A stretch of 64,000 nt of DNA from JANXZS01 sp963797255 (GCA_963797255.1 CAWCOV010000012.1:248001-312000); one strand, 5' to 3'. Positions 53,316 to 62,004 are shown, numbered from the stretch's first letter. Translations and numbers: made by a program. Notes: generated by a model not told the origin, from the letters alone.

Positions 53316-53609
53316 ATGCCTACCCTGTACACAGTAATTCGCAAGCCGCTCATCACGGAAAAGGGTCTGGGCGCGAAGGAGACCGAAGGAACGCTGGTCT
53401 TCGAAGTGGCCGCCAATGCGACCAAGACGGAAGTGAAGCAGGCCGTCGAAGCTCTCTTCAAGGTAAAGGTCTCCGGTGTACGCACCGCGAACTTTGTCGG
53501 CAAAGAGCGTCGCCGGGGCAAGTTTTCCGGCTATCGGCCGGACTGGAAGAAGGCATATGTCCGCCTGAAGTCGGGCGAAAAGATGCCGGATTACGTCAAC
53601 AACCTGTAA
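53316..53609 (+). CDS. rplW: ribosomal protein uL23
   Basis: 97 residues, at the tunnel exit where SRP and trigger factor dock. YTVIRKPLITEKGL, FEVAANATKTEVKQAVEALFKVKVSGVRTANFVGKERRRG. Starts immediately after the rplD stop. 134 bp separate it from rplB. Confidence 0.97.
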   Translation: MPTLYTVIRKPLITEKGLGAKETEGTLVFEVAANATKTEVKQAVEALFKVKVSGVRTANFVGKERRRGKFSGYRPDWKKAYVRLKSGEKMPDYVNNL

Positions 53610-53697
53610 GCGGATCTGCCGGAGCGAAGGCAGGCACGGTTGTAGAACGAAAATTAGTTTTGCCGGGCGGGAAGTTGGACGCCTTCGGGAAACTGGA

Positions 53698-53740
53698 AAA
53701 GCTGAAAGCTAGAAGCTAGAAGCTGAAAGCTGAGAAGAAG
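53698..53740 (+). repeat. short GAAAGCT/AGAAGCT direct repeats before rplB
   Basis: Five closely spaced copies of the heptamer family GAAAGCT / AGAAGCT lie in the rplW-rplB gap, ending at the rplB ribosome site (GAGAAGAAG). Low-complexity; it may raise local purine content for translation initiation. Confidence 0.5.
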
Positions 53741-53743
53741 ACG

Positions 53744-54571
53744 ATGCCGATTAAGACATATCGACCGATCACACCAACGCTGCGCTTCAAGACCTCTCTG
53801 GTCAACGATGACCTGACGACGAATAAGCCGCACAAGCCGCTGCTGGCAGTGAAGCAGCGAACCGGTGGACGGCGCAACTCAGGTCAGATGACCATCCGCC
53901 ACCACGGCGGCGGGCACAAGAAGATGCTTCGCCTGATCGACTTCAAGCGTGACAAATTCGGAATTCCGGGCAAGGTCACGACCATCGAGTACGATCCCAA
54001 CCGTTCTTCGCGGATCGCGCTCGTGGCTTATGCCGATGGCGAGAAGCGCTACATTATTCAGCCCGTCGGCCTGAAGGTTGGCATGACGGTGGTAAGTGGT
54101 CCGGAGTCGGACATTCTTGTCGGCAATGCGTTGCCGCTCAAGAACATTCCGGCAGGCACCACGGTGCACAACGTCGAGCTTCGCCCGGGCAAGGGTGCGC
54201 AGATGGTGCGCTCCGCGGGCGGATCCGCCCAGCTGGTAGCCAAGGAAGGCGATTATGCGCTCCTGAAACTGCCCTCCGGCGAAACCCGCAAGGTGCTGGT
54301 GGAGTGCATGGCAACCGTTGGACAGGTGGGCAATACCGATCACGAGAACGTTTCGATCGGGAAGGCCGGCCGCAATCGCTGGAAGGGAATTCGTCCCACC
54401 AACCGCGGTGTCACTATGAACCCGGTCGATCACCCGCACGGTGGTGGTGAGGGCAAGACCTCCGGCGGACGTCATCCAGTTACTCCATGGGGGCAGCCGA
54501 CACGGGGCTACAAGACACGCAACAACAAGCGCACGGATGTCTTCATCGTCAACCGCGCCAAAAAGAAATAG
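53744..54571 (+). CDS. rplB: ribosomal protein uL2
   Basis: 275 residues, at the peptidyl-transferase centre. RRNSGQMTIRHHGGGHKKML, GRNRWKGIRPTNRGV and MNPVDHPHGGGEGKTSGG with the essential histidine are all present. Normal length. Confidence 0.98.
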   Translation: MPIKTYRPITPTLRFKTSLVNDDLTTNKPHKPLLAVKQRTGGRRNSGQMTIRHHGGGHKKMLRLIDFKRDKFGIPGKVTTIEYDPNRSSRIALVAYADGEKRYIIQPVGLKVGMTVVSGPESDILVGNALPLKNIPAGTTVHNVELRPGKGAQMVRSAGGSAQLVAKEGDYALLKLPSGETRKVLVECMATVGQVGNTDHENVSIGKAGRNRWKGIRPTNRGVTMNPVDHPHGGGEGKTSGGRHPVTPWGQPTRGYKTRNNKRTDVFIVNRAKKK

Positions 54572-54649
54572 CGGACAGGCATAGAAGAAGTAAGCAGACA
54601 GGCATAGAGAGCGGAAGGCGAAACGCCGGAAGCCAGGAGCTACCAAGTT

Positions 54650-54937
54650 ATGGCACGTTCTACAAAAAAGGGTCCTTTCATCGACGGGCACCTGATGGTC
54701 AAGATCAACGTGATGAACCAGGCCAACGAGAAGAAGGTCTTTCGTACCTGGTCGCGCCGCTCGACCATCCACCCGGACATGGTGGGTCACACGATTGCGG
54801 TGCACAACGGCAGAAAGTTCGTTCCCGTGTACGTGACGGAAAACATGGTTGGTCACAAGCTGGGAGAATTTGCCCCGACGCGCACGTTCAAGGGGCACTC
54901 GGCCAAGGCAGCCGAGTCGACGGCCAAGCCGCGCTAG
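54650..54937 (+). CDS. rpsS: ribosomal protein uS19
   Basis: 95 residues. MARSTKKGPFIDGHLM, RRSTIHPDMVGHTIAVHNG and FVPVYVTENMVGHKLGEFAPTRTFKGHS. The 78-bp gap before it contains the direct repeat ACAGGCATAGA (two copies about 23 bp apart), of no known role. Confidence 0.97.
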   Translation: MARSTKKGPFIDGHLMVKINVMNQANEKKVFRTWSRRSTIHPDMVGHTIAVHNGRKFVPVYVTENMVGHKLGEFAPTRTFKGHSAKAAESTAKPR

Positions 54938-54998
54938 GCTTTGCTGGCGGCTGGTAAATCGAGCGAAGAGTTTAGAGAAGATTTGGGAAGGCAAGCCA

Positions 54999-55514
54999 AT
55001 GCAATTGGACACACGAGAATTCCGGGCTGAAGCGCGCTTCCAGCGGGTATCGCCGCAGAAGGCACGCCTGGTGCTGGAGCTGATCAAAGGCCGCAGGGTG
55101 GAAGAGGCACTGCAGACCGTGGCATTCACCAAGAAGGGCGTTGCCCCTTTGGTCGAGAAGGTTCTGCGGTCGGCATTGCAGAACGCGAACTACCTCAGCC
55201 AGGAGCAGGGTCTGGATGTAGATGTCGACAACCTCTACGTGAAGACGGCTGTGGCCAACGACGGACCGCGCATGAAGCGTATTCGCCCTGCCCCGATGGG
55301 CCGCGCCTTCCGCTACCAGCGCAGGCTTTCGCACATCGTCATTTCAGTGGCTGAGCGCAAGCAGGGCAACCTGGTAACAACGGCTGATTCCGGCGCCGAC
55401 GCGCCCAAGGCCAAGGCCAAGAAGTCTGCAGCAAAGAAGGCTCCGGCAAAGAAAGCCGCGGCGAAGAAGACAGTTTCGAAGAGCGCAGCTAAAACCAAGA
55501 AAGCTGCGAAGTAG
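54999..55514 (+). CDS. rplV: ribosomal protein uL22 with Lys/Ala-rich tail
   Basis: 171 residues from ATG 54999; upstream open frame overlaps rpsS and is not used. Residues 1-120 are uL22: QRVSPQKARLVLELIKGRRVEEAL and MKRIRPAPMGRAFRYQRRLSHIVI. The last about 40 residues (from SGADAPKAKAKKSAAKK) are a histone-H1-like, Lys/Ala-rich tail absent from E. coli L22 (110 aa). A GGGAAGG sequence stands before the ATG. Confidence 0.95.
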   Translation: MQLDTREFRAEARFQRVSPQKARLVLELIKGRRVEEALQTVAFTKKGVAPLVEKVLRSALQNANYLSQEQGLDVDVDNLYVKTAVANDGPRMKRIRPAPMGRAFRYQRRLSHIVISVAERKQGNLVTTADSGADAPKAKAKKSAAKKAPAKKAAAKKTVSKSAAKTKKAAK

Positions 55515-55523
55515 AGGAAGCTT

Positions 55524-56192
55524 ATGGGACAGAAAGTCCATCCTTACGGATTTCGGCTCGGCGTCAACAAGCCGTGGAGGTCGCGCTGGTTTGTTGAGCG
55601 TGACTACGACAAGCTGCTGGTCGAAGATGTGCACCTGAAGCGTGAGCTGAAAGAGAAGCTCAAGGCTGCCGGTGTCAGTTCGGTCGAAGTGGAGCGCCCG
55701 GGTAACAAGCTGCGCCTGATCATTCGCACAGCCCGTCCCGGCATTGTGATCGGCCGCAAGGGCGCCGAGATCGAGAAGCTCAAGGGCGAGCTGCAGAAGC
55801 GCACAAACCGCGATGTCTTCATCGACATCCTCGAGGTGAACAAGCCGGAGCTGGACGCGCAACTGGTCAGCGAAGGTATCGCGCTGCAGTTGGAAAAGCG
55901 TGTCGGTTTCCGTCGCGCCATGCGCAAGTCGGTCGACTCCGCGCTGCGCTTCGGCTGCAAGGGCATCAAGGTTCGTGTTTCGGGCCGCTTGAACGGCAAT
56001 GAAATCGCCCGTTCTGAGTGGTATCTCCAGGGTCGCCTGCCGCTGCACACACTGCGCGCGGACATCGACTATGGATTCTCCGAGGCGCACACCACCTACG
56101 GCATCATTGGCGTGAAGTGCTGGATCTACAAAGGCGATATCTACGAGCAGAAGCGCCGCCAGCCACAGCAGGTGGGTACGACAGCGTTCTAA
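55524..56192 (+). CDS. rpsC: ribosomal protein uS3
   Basis: 222 residues. MGQKVHPYGFRLGVNKPW, KH-domain GXXG loop in ARPGIVIGRKGAEIEKLK, and the C-terminal domain SGRLNGNEIARSEWYLQGRLPLHTLRADIDYG. GAGGAAGC before the ATG. Follows rplV by 9 bp. Confidence 0.98.
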   Translation: MGQKVHPYGFRLGVNKPWRSRWFVERDYDKLLVEDVHLKRELKEKLKAAGVSSVEVERPGNKLRLIIRTARPGIVIGRKGAEIEKLKGELQKRTNRDVFIDILEVNKPELDAQLVSEGIALQLEKRVGFRRAMRKSVDSALRFGCKGIKVRVSGRLNGNEIARSEWYLQGRLPLHTLRADIDYGFSEAHTTYGIIGVKCWIYKGDIYEQKRRQPQQVGTTAF

Positions 56193-56325
56193 AGATTTGC
56201 TTCTACCTGGGCAGTGGTTCGGATGGGTGGAAGAAACGAGTTCGGGGTCGCAAGGCCCCAGATTTCAGTTGAGATTTCAAGCTCAGGGCTAGAAGTGAAT
56301 AGCCCGAGGCTGACAGGATTTCGCT

Positions 56326-56760
56326 ATGTTGATGCCAAAGAAGGTCAAGTATCGCAAGCAGCAGCGCGGACGCATGAAGGGTAAGGCGTGGCGTGGAGCT
56401 GAGCTGTCGTTCGGAGACTTCGGCCTGAAGGTCATGGAGTGCGGCTATATCACGGACCGGCAGATCGAAGCCAGCCGTGTTGCCATGACGCGCTTCATCA
56501 AGCGCGGCGGCAAGATCTGGCTGCGTCTGTTCCCGGACAAGCCGGTGACCAAGAAGCCTGCCGAAACCCGTATGGGTAAAGGCAAGGGTGCTCCGGATCA
56601 CTGGGTTGCCGTGGTTCGCCCGGGCAAGGTGCTCTTCGAAATGGAGGGCGTGCCGGTTGCGATGGCGCAGGAAGCCATGCGTCTCGCGTCGCACAAACTT
56701 CCCCTCAAAACGCGCTTCGTGCAGCGTCACGATGCCAAGGTTACGGTAGCGGCCAAGTAA
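56326..56760 (+). CDS. rplP: ribosomal protein uL16
   Basis: 144 residues. MLMPKKVKYRKQQRGRMKG, FGDFGLKVMECGYITDRQIEASRVAMTR, and MGKGKGAPDHWVAVVRPGKVLFE. Complete and of usual length. The 133-bp gap from rpsC is longer than normal for this operon and holds nothing obvious. Confidence 0.97.
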   Translation: MLMPKKVKYRKQQRGRMKGKAWRGAELSFGDFGLKVMECGYITDRQIEASRVAMTRFIKRGGKIWLRLFPDKPVTKKPAETRMGKGKGAPDHWVAVVRPGKVLFEMEGVPVAMAQEAMRLASHKLPLKTRFVQRHDAKVTVAAK

Positions 56761-56850
56761 AGGGCCGGCAGGACAACAGGGGACAAGACGGGGTGAAACG
56801 CCCGGCGGCCGCTCTCGAAGAGAACGGCTGGTCCAGAGAGAGATAAAGAG

Positions 56851-57117
56851 ATGGAAACCGAAAAGATCAGGAATCTGAGCGACGGCGAGATCCAGCAGCA
56901 GGAGCAGAAGGCTGCTGAGCAGATCTTTCGCCTCCGCTTCCAGACCAAGCTGGGACAGAACGAGGGCGTCAAGAAACTGCGCGAGCTGAAGACCGACATC
57001 GCCCGCATGAAGACGATCGCGCGCGAGCGTGAGTTGGGCATCCACGGAGAGAGCCCGAAGGCCGAGTCCGCTGCGCCCGTGAAGGCAGCCAAGAAGACCA
57101 AGAAGGAGGCTCGCTAA
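56851..57117 (+). CDS. rpmC: ribosomal protein uL29
   Basis: 88 residues, longer than the usual 63-70. Core: KIRNLSDGEIQQQEQKAAEQIFRLRFQTKLGQNE and LKTDIARMKTIARERELG. The extra C-terminus is Lys/Ala-rich (AAPVKAAKKTKKEAR), as in several ribosomal proteins of this operon. rpsQ starts three bases after its stop. Confidence 0.94.
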   Translation: METEKIRNLSDGEIQQQEQKAAEQIFRLRFQTKLGQNEGVKKLRELKTDIARMKTIARERELGIHGESPKAESAAPVKAAKKTKKEAR

Positions 57118-57120
57118 ATT

Positions 57121-57444
57121 ATGAGCGACGCCACGGTAACGAACGCCCAGGCAGGCGAAAAGCAGGCACGCCGTAACGAGAAGGTTGGCAATGTGGTTTC
57201 GACCAAGATGCAGAAGACCATCGTGGTCGAAGTCGAAATGCGCAAGGCTCACCCCAAGTACAAGCGGGTCATGAAGACCAACAAGAAGTTCTACGCGCAT
57301 GACGAGCAGAACTCGGCTCGGGTTGGCGATGTAGTTCGCATCCGCGAGACCCGTCCGCTGAGCAAGCTGAAGCGCTGGCAGTTGGAAGAGATTGTGCGCC
57401 GCTCCTCATTGGCGCAGGTTGAAGAAGCAGCACCCGCCGTCTAA
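57121..57444 (+). CDS. rpsQ: ribosomal protein uS17
   Basis: 107 residues. Core KVGNVVSTKMQKTIVVEVEMRKAHPKYKRV and VGDVVRIRETRPLSKLKRWQLEEI. It has an extra N-terminus (about 20 residues, ATVTNAQAGEKQARR) and an acidic C-terminal tail (AQVEEAAPAV). Confidence 0.96.
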   Translation: MSDATVTNAQAGEKQARRNEKVGNVVSTKMQKTIVVEVEMRKAHPKYKRVMKTNKKFYAHDEQNSARVGDVVRIRETRPLSKLKRWQLEEIVRRSSLAQVEEAAPAV

Positions 57445-57498
57445 CAGCGGCATTGAGCGGCTGGCCGGAAGATGCCGGACGCCGAAGGAGATTGAGCT

Positions 57499-57870
57499 AT
57501 GGCAGTGCAGATGAGGTCCATGCTGGAAGTTGCCGATAACAGCGGCGCACGCAAGCTGCAGATGATCCTGCCGCTGGGCGGCTCGAGCGGCAAAAAGGCC
57601 GGCCTCGGCGATGTAATTACCGCCGCGGTGAAGGAAGCTTCGCCGGATGGCCAGGTGAAGAAGGGCAAGGTCGTCAAAGCTGTCGTGGTGCGCACGCGCA
57701 AGGAGTATCGCCGCCGGGACGGGACGTACATCCGCTTTGACTCGAATGCCGCGGTTTTGATCAACGATGCCGGTGAGCCGGTGGGAACCCGCGTCTTTGG
57801 TCCAGTTGCGCGCGAGCTGCGCGAGAAGAAGTTTTTGAAGATTGTTTCGCTTGCACCGGAAGTTCTCTAA
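57499..57870 (+). CDS. rplN: ribosomal protein uL14
   Basis: 123 residues. MRSMLEVADNSGARKLQMIL, KKGKVVKAVVVRTRKEYRRRDGTYIRFDSNAAVLI, and FGPVARELREKKFLKIVSLAPEV. Normal length and complete. AGGAG precedes the ATG. Confidence 0.98.
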   Translation: MAVQMRSMLEVADNSGARKLQMILPLGGSSGKKAGLGDVITAAVKEASPDGQVKKGKVVKAVVVRTRKEYRRRDGTYIRFDSNAAVLINDAGEPVGTRVFGPVARELREKKFLKIVSLAPEVL

Positions 57871-57900
57871 AGCCGGAAGCAGGACTTAAAAGGAAATCTT

Positions 57901-58231
57901 ATGGCGAGTTTGAACATACAGCGCGATGACAAGGTCCAGGTCATCTCCGGGACAGATAAAGGGCAAGCAGGGCCGCGTTCTGCGCGTGCTGCCGGAAACC
58001 AACCGCGTGCTGGTAGAGCACGTGCGCATGGTGAAGAAGAATGTCCGGCCGAATCCGCAGAAAAACATCAAGGGCGGCATCGCCGAGCAGGAAGCGGCAT
58101 TGCACATTTCGAACGTGATGCTGGTTTGCCCGAACTGCGGTCCCACGCGTGTGGGTCACAAGATCGAAGGCGACACCAAGGTGCGCGTCTGCAAGAAGTG
58201 CGGACAGACACTGGCCGGCAAGAAGCGATAA
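57901..58231 (+). CDS. rplX: ribosomal protein uL24, interrupted by a one-base frame shift
   Basis: The 5' part (57901 to about 57960) reads MASLNIQRDDKVQVISGTDKG in one frame; the rest (KGKQGRVLRVLPETNRVLVEHV... to stop at 58231) is in the frame shifted by +1. Together they give an intact KOW-motif uL24 of 109 residues, with an extra zinc-ribbon-like CPNCG/CKKCG pair. The break is at GATAAAGGG (57955-57963): one A too many for a continuous frame (GAT AAG GGC AAG would fit). It is an essential gene in a complete operon, so a sequencing or assembly error is the first explanation; programmed +1 frameshifting is the alternative. Read without correction, the first frame runs on to a nonsense tail of 127 residues. 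Confidence 0.88.
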
Positions 58232-58300
58232 CGGAACTAGCGTCACGCAACGGTATACGGGCGTTGCCCAATCCGGGACCGTGAGAGAAGAGAGAAGACG

Positions 58301-58855
58301 ATGGCTGGAAAAGCAAGATTGCGTATCAAGTACAACGAGGAGATCCGACCGGCTCTCAAGAAGGAGCTGGGTCTCTCGAACACGATGGCGGTGCCGCGGA
58401 TCGAGAAGATCGTCCTGAACATGGGACTGGGCGAAGCCACGCAGAACGTCAAGATCATGGATCCGCTGGTTGCGGACCTGGCCACGATTGCCGGGCAGAA
58501 GCCGGTTACGACGCGTGCCAAGAAGTCCATCGCACAGTTCAAGGTGCGTGAGGGCATGCCGATTGGCGCCATGGTCACACTGCGCCAGGACACGATGTAC
58601 GAGTTCCTGGACCGTTTGATCTCGGTAGCTCTTCCCCGTGTCCGCGATTTTCGCGGCGTGTCGACCAAGAGCTTTGATGGACGCGGCAACTACACCCTGG
58701 GCATGCGCGATCAGCTGATCTTCGCTGAGATCGACTACTCCAAGGTGGACAAGCTGAAGGGCATGAATGTCACGATTGTGACGACGGCCAGAAACGACAA
58801 CGAGGCGCGCGCGCTGCTGAAGGCGTTTGGCATGCCTTTCCGCCAGACGGCGTAA
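58301..58855 (+). CDS. rplE: ribosomal protein uL5
   Basis: 184 residues, binds 5S rRNA. MAGKARLRIKYNEEIRPALKKELG, IEKIVLNMGLGEATQN, TTRAKKSIAQFKVREGMPIGAMVTLR, RVRDFRGVSTKSFDGRGNYTLGMRDQLIF. Complete. Confidence 0.98.
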   Translation: MAGKARLRIKYNEEIRPALKKELGLSNTMAVPRIEKIVLNMGLGEATQNVKIMDPLVADLATIAGQKPVTTRAKKSIAQFKVREGMPIGAMVTLRQDTMYEFLDRLISVALPRVRDFRGVSTKSFDGRGNYTLGMRDQLIFAEIDYSKVDKLKGMNVTIVTTARNDNEARALLKAFGMPFRQTA

Positions 58856-58879
58856 AGCGATCGAGGAAATAGAGGCGAA

Positions 58880-59065
58880 ATGGCAACTACTGCAAAAAGA
58901 GTCAAGGACGCTCGTAAGCCCAAGTTCAAGAGCCGCCAGCACAATCGCTGCAAGCTGTGCGGACGGCCCCGCGCCTTCCTGCGCAAGTTCGGCGTATGCC
59001 GCCTGTGCTTCCGCGGACTGGCGCTTCGGGGAGAGATTCCCGGTGTCGTGAAGTCAAGCTGGTAA
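58880..59065 (+). CDS. rpsN: ribosomal protein uS14, zinc-binding type
   Basis: 61 residues, the short C+ form of S14. Four cysteines in two pairs, Cys24/Cys27 (CKLC) and Cys40/Cys43 (CRLC), bind zinc. RAFLRKFGVCRLCFRGLALRGEIPGV is the conserved core. GAGGAAATAGAGG lies before the ATG. Confidence 0.97.
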   Translation: MATTAKRVKDARKPKFKSRQHNRCKLCGRPRAFLRKFGVCRLCFRGLALRGEIPGVVKSSW

Positions 59066-59197
59066 CAGCTTGCATGGCAGCTTAACGCGGTCTCTGGCCG
59101 CATAGAGTTTTGGTAACGTGCTCAGACCGATTGAGCACACAGACATTCCCGCAGGTTCTCTGCAGACGCGGAGCGAACGGGGGATGAAGGAGATAGA

Positions 59198-59596
59198 ATG
59201 AGTCTTACCGATCCCGTAGCAGATTTCCTGGCGCGTTTACGCAATGCGATTCGTGCGCGTCACCAGAAGTTGGACGTCCCGGCCTCGAAGCTGAAGACAG
59301 AGATTGCCCGCATTCTGAAGGAAGAGGGCTACATCGCAAACTACAAGGCTGCTGAAGAAGATGGACGCGCCGTTCTTCGCGTGTATCTGAAGTACGGAGC
59401 CAACAACGAAGCGGCCATCCGCGACCTGGCGCGTATTTCGCGTCCGGGATGCCGGGTGTACGTTGGCCACGACGACATCAAGCGCGTGCAGGGCGGTTTG
59501 GGGATTGCGATTCTCACCACGCCGCGCGGCGTGATGACCGGTCGCCAGGCAAGACGCGAAGGCGTTGGCGGCGAGATTCTCTGCGAAGTCTGGTAG
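59198..59596 (+). CDS. rpsH: ribosomal protein uS8
   Basis: 132 residues. TDPVADFLARLRNAIRARH, VPASKLKTEIARILKEEGYI, RVYVGHDDIKRVQGGLGIAILTTPRGVMTGRQARREGVGGEILCEVW. Complete. AAGGAGAT precedes the ATG. In E. coli S8 is the spc-operon repressor; no test of its binding site was made. Confidence 0.98.
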   Translation: MSLTDPVADFLARLRNAIRARHQKLDVPASKLKTEIARILKEEGYIANYKAAEEDGRAVLRVYLKYGANNEAAIRDLARISRPGCRVYVGHDDIKRVQGGLGIAILTTPRGVMTGRQARREGVGGEILCEVW

Positions 59597-59749
59597 TGCT
59601 GCGCGGACGGCGGGACGCGCCTTCGGCGCAGATATCGCTGGCAGTAGGGCAGGTTTAAGGGTTAAGCGTAGCGAAGGCTGCGCAGCTGCAGTGGAACGAG
59701 GCTTCAGGATACGAAGCAGCGGGACTCGCAAGCATGAAGGGTTTAGAAC

Positions 59750-60289
59750 ATGTCACGTATTGGTAAGAAACCGATTCCGTTGCCAGCAGGCGTGAAGTAC
59801 ACCGTCCAGGGCAACACCGTGCTGGTTGAAGGACCGAAGGGCAAGCTGGAAGCTTTGATCTCGAAGGGCATCACGCTCGAGACCAAAGATGGCGCTTTGA
59901 ACGTCGTCCGCGAGAACGATTCGCAGGCTGCGTTTCACGGGCTCACCCGCGCGCTGGTTTCAAATGCGGTTGAGGGTGTGACCAAGGGCTGGAAGAAGGA
60001 ACTGGACATCGTCGGCATCGGCTATCGCGCCGAGTTGAAGGGCAAGGGCACAGTGGTTTTCACGCTGGGCTACTCCCACCCGATCGAGTTCCCGCTGCCG
60101 AGCGGCATTGAAGTCACCATCGATCCCAAGCAGACTCACCTGACCGTAAGCGGCATCGACCGCCAGAAGGTTGGACAGGTTTCGGCGGATATGCGCTCGC
60201 TGCGCAAGCCGGATCCATACAAGAACAAGGGTGTGCGTTACTCCGACGAGAAGCTGAAGAAGAAGGTCGGCAAGACGGGCGCCAAGTAA
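59750..60289 (+). CDS. rplF: ribosomal protein uL6
   Basis: 179 residues. SRIGKKPIPLPAGVKYTVQ, VEGPKGKLE, VTKGWKKELDIVGIGYRAE, PDPYKNKGVRYSDEKLKKKVGKTGAK. The 153-bp gap from rpsH is one of the longer ones in the operon and shows no feature. Confidence 0.98.
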   Translation: MSRIGKKPIPLPAGVKYTVQGNTVLVEGPKGKLEALISKGITLETKDGALNVVRENDSQAAFHGLTRALVSNAVEGVTKGWKKELDIVGIGYRAELKGKGTVVFTLGYSHPIEFPLPSGIEVTIDPKQTHLTVSGIDRQKVGQVSADMRSLRKPDPYKNKGVRYSDEKLKKKVGKTGAK

Positions 60290-60346
60290 AGCAGCTTTTG
60301 GAAACCGAACGGAGACCGCAGTGCGGCTCCGCTGATAGGAAAGAAT

Positions 60347-60703
60347 ATGATTCCGCAGAGACAGAGAAATGTAATTCGCCAGCGCGTCCACTCCCGCATT
60401 CGCGAGAGGATGGAAGGCACGACCGAGCGTCCCCGCTTGAACGTTTATCGTTCGCTGAACCACATCTACGCGCAGGTCATCGACGACTCGCAGGGTGTGA
60501 CGGTGGCTTCAGCATCCACGTTGGCCTCCAAGCAGAAGACCGGCGGCAACGTCGCAGCAGCCAAGGAAGTGGGCAAGCTGATCGCCGAAAAGGCGCAGGA
60601 AAAAGGCATCAAGAAGGTAGTCTTCGATCGCGGCGGTTATCTGTATCACGGGCGCATCAAAGCGCTGGCGGATGCGGCTCGCGAAGCGGGACTTGAGTTC
60701 TAA
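60347..60703 (+). CDS. rplR: ribosomal protein uL18
   Basis: 118 residues, 5S rRNA binder. RQRNVIRQRVHSRIRERMEG, RPRLNVYRSLNHIYAQVIDD, KVVFDRGGYLYHGRIKALADAAREAGLEF. AGGAAAG precedes the ATG. Complete. Confidence 0.97.
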   Translation: MIPQRQRNVIRQRVHSRIRERMEGTTERPRLNVYRSLNHIYAQVIDDSQGVTVASASTLASKQKTGGNVAAAKEVGKLIAEKAQEKGIKKVVFDRGGYLYHGRIKALADAAREAGLEF

Positions 60704-60762
60704 GCAGCAGTAGCCGGGTTGAGTGCGGCATTGAATCGGCCGCCGGAAGGATCAGGAAGCGA

Positions 60763-61272
60763 ATGGCAATGCAGAAAAGAAAACTCGATGCAGGTCAGTA
60801 CAACCTGAAGGATCAGGTTGTGGCGATCAACCGCGTCACCAAGGTCGTCAAGGGCGGCAAGAATATGTCGTTCGCGGCACTGGTTGTCGTAGGCGACGCA
60901 TCTGCCGGAGTGGTGGGTTACGGTTCGGGTAAGGCCAAGGAAGTTCCCCAGGCAATCCGCAAGGGGATCGAATCGGCCAAGAAGAACCTGGTCCGCATCC
61001 ACATGACAGAGACCTCGATTCCCCACCAGGTACTGGGCCGCTATGGATCTGGCCACGTTTTGCTGAAGCCCGCGCCGGAAGGTACGGGAGTGATCGCCGG
61101 CGGCGCAGTCCGCGCGGTAATGACTTCGGCCGGCATCCAGAACGTGTTGACCAAGAGCCTGGGCTCGGCGAATCCGCACAACGTCATCAAGGCGACATTT
61201 GACGCACTGGTGCAACTCCGTGACCGCGAAGAAGTAGCCGCGATGCGCGGAAAGACCGTGCAGGAGCTATAA
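60763..61272 (+). CDS. rpsE: ribosomal protein uS5
   Basis: 169 residues. VVAINRVTKVVKGGKNMSFAALVVVGD, GVVGYGSGKAKEVPQAIRKG, and GTGVIAGGAVRAVMTSAGIQNVLTKSLGSANPHNVIKATFDAL. rpmD starts one base after its stop. Confidence 0.98.
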   Translation: MAMQKRKLDAGQYNLKDQVVAINRVTKVVKGGKNMSFAALVVVGDASAGVVGYGSGKAKEVPQAIRKGIESAKKNLVRIHMTETSIPHQVLGRYGSGHVLLKPAPEGTGVIAGGAVRAVMTSAGIQNVLTKSLGSANPHNVIKATFDALVQLRDREEVAAMRGKTVQEL

Positions 61273-61273
61273 A

Positions 61274-61462
61274 ATGGCAGATACCAAGGCAACAATCCGC
61301 ATTGAGTACTTCCGTTCGAAGAACTCGACTCCGGACAAGCACCGCAGGGTGGTTAAAGGACTGGGCTTCACCCGCCTGAACCAGATTGTCGAGCGCGAAG
61401 ATACGCCGTCGATCCGGGGCATGGTGAAGGCGATTCCGCACCTGGTGCGCATTCTCGACTAG
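61274..61462 (+). CDS. rpmD: ribosomal protein uL30
   Basis: 62 residues. IRIEYFRSKNSTPDKHRRVVKGLGFTRLNQIVEREDTPSIRGM. Start one base after the rpsE stop; complete and of usual size. Confidence 0.96.
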   Translation: MADTKATIRIEYFRSKNSTPDKHRRVVKGLGFTRLNQIVEREDTPSIRGMVKAIPHLVRILD

Positions 61463-61557
61463 TTTTTGACGGGCGGCACGACGGCCCACAACTGCACAGC
61501 TTTTAAAAGTGCACACAAGCGCGAGTCAGCCGAGTGCTGGCGTTGAGCGAGGGGAAG

Positions 61558-62004
61558 ATGGCAAAGAATCTATCGAATTTACGGGCGCCCAAGAAGGCGA
61601 ACACCAACCGCAAGCGCGTAGGTCGCGGTATGGGATCCGGCATGGGCAAGACCTCTACCCGAGGCCACAAGGGCCAGGGTTCACGATCCGGCTCCAGCCT
61701 GATGCGCGGTTTTGAAGGCGGCCAGATGCCGCTGCACCGCCGTTTGCCCAAGCGCGGCTTTACCAACATCTTCCGCACCGAGTACACGGTTCTCAACCTC
61801 GACCGCATTGCCGAAATCGGCGAAGCGGAGTTGACGGTGGAGAAGCTGGTGGCTCTCGGATTTATGAAGAAGCGCGATGGCCTGCTCAAGGTGCTGGCCA
61901 ATGGTGAGCTGACGAGCGCTGTCACCATTCACGCCCACAAGTTTTCCAAGGCTGCCCAGGAAAAGATCGAAAAGGCTGGCGGTCAGGCAATCCTGATCGC
62001 TTAA
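61558..62004 (+). CDS. rplO: ribosomal protein uL15
   Basis: 148 residues from ATG 61558, preceded by GAGGGGAAG. NLSNLRAPKKANTNRKRVGRGMGSGMGKTSTRGHKGQGSRSG, then GGQMPLHRRLPKRGFTN. The Gly/Arg/Lys-rich N-terminal extension is the rRNA-threading part. Complete. Confidence 0.97.
   Translation: MAKNLSNLRAPKKANTNRKRVGRGMGSGMGKTSTRGHKGQGSRSGSSLMRGFEGGQMPLHRRLPKRGFTNIFRTEYTVLNLDRIAEIGEAELTVEKLVALGFMKKRDGLLKVLANGELTSAVTIHAHKFSKAAQEKIEKAGGQAILIA

Noticed and set aside
57901..58284. 127-residue product read straight through rplX
   Set aside because: After residue 21 it has no uL24 similarity (Arg/Gly/His-rich nonsense); the real sequence continues in the +1 frame.
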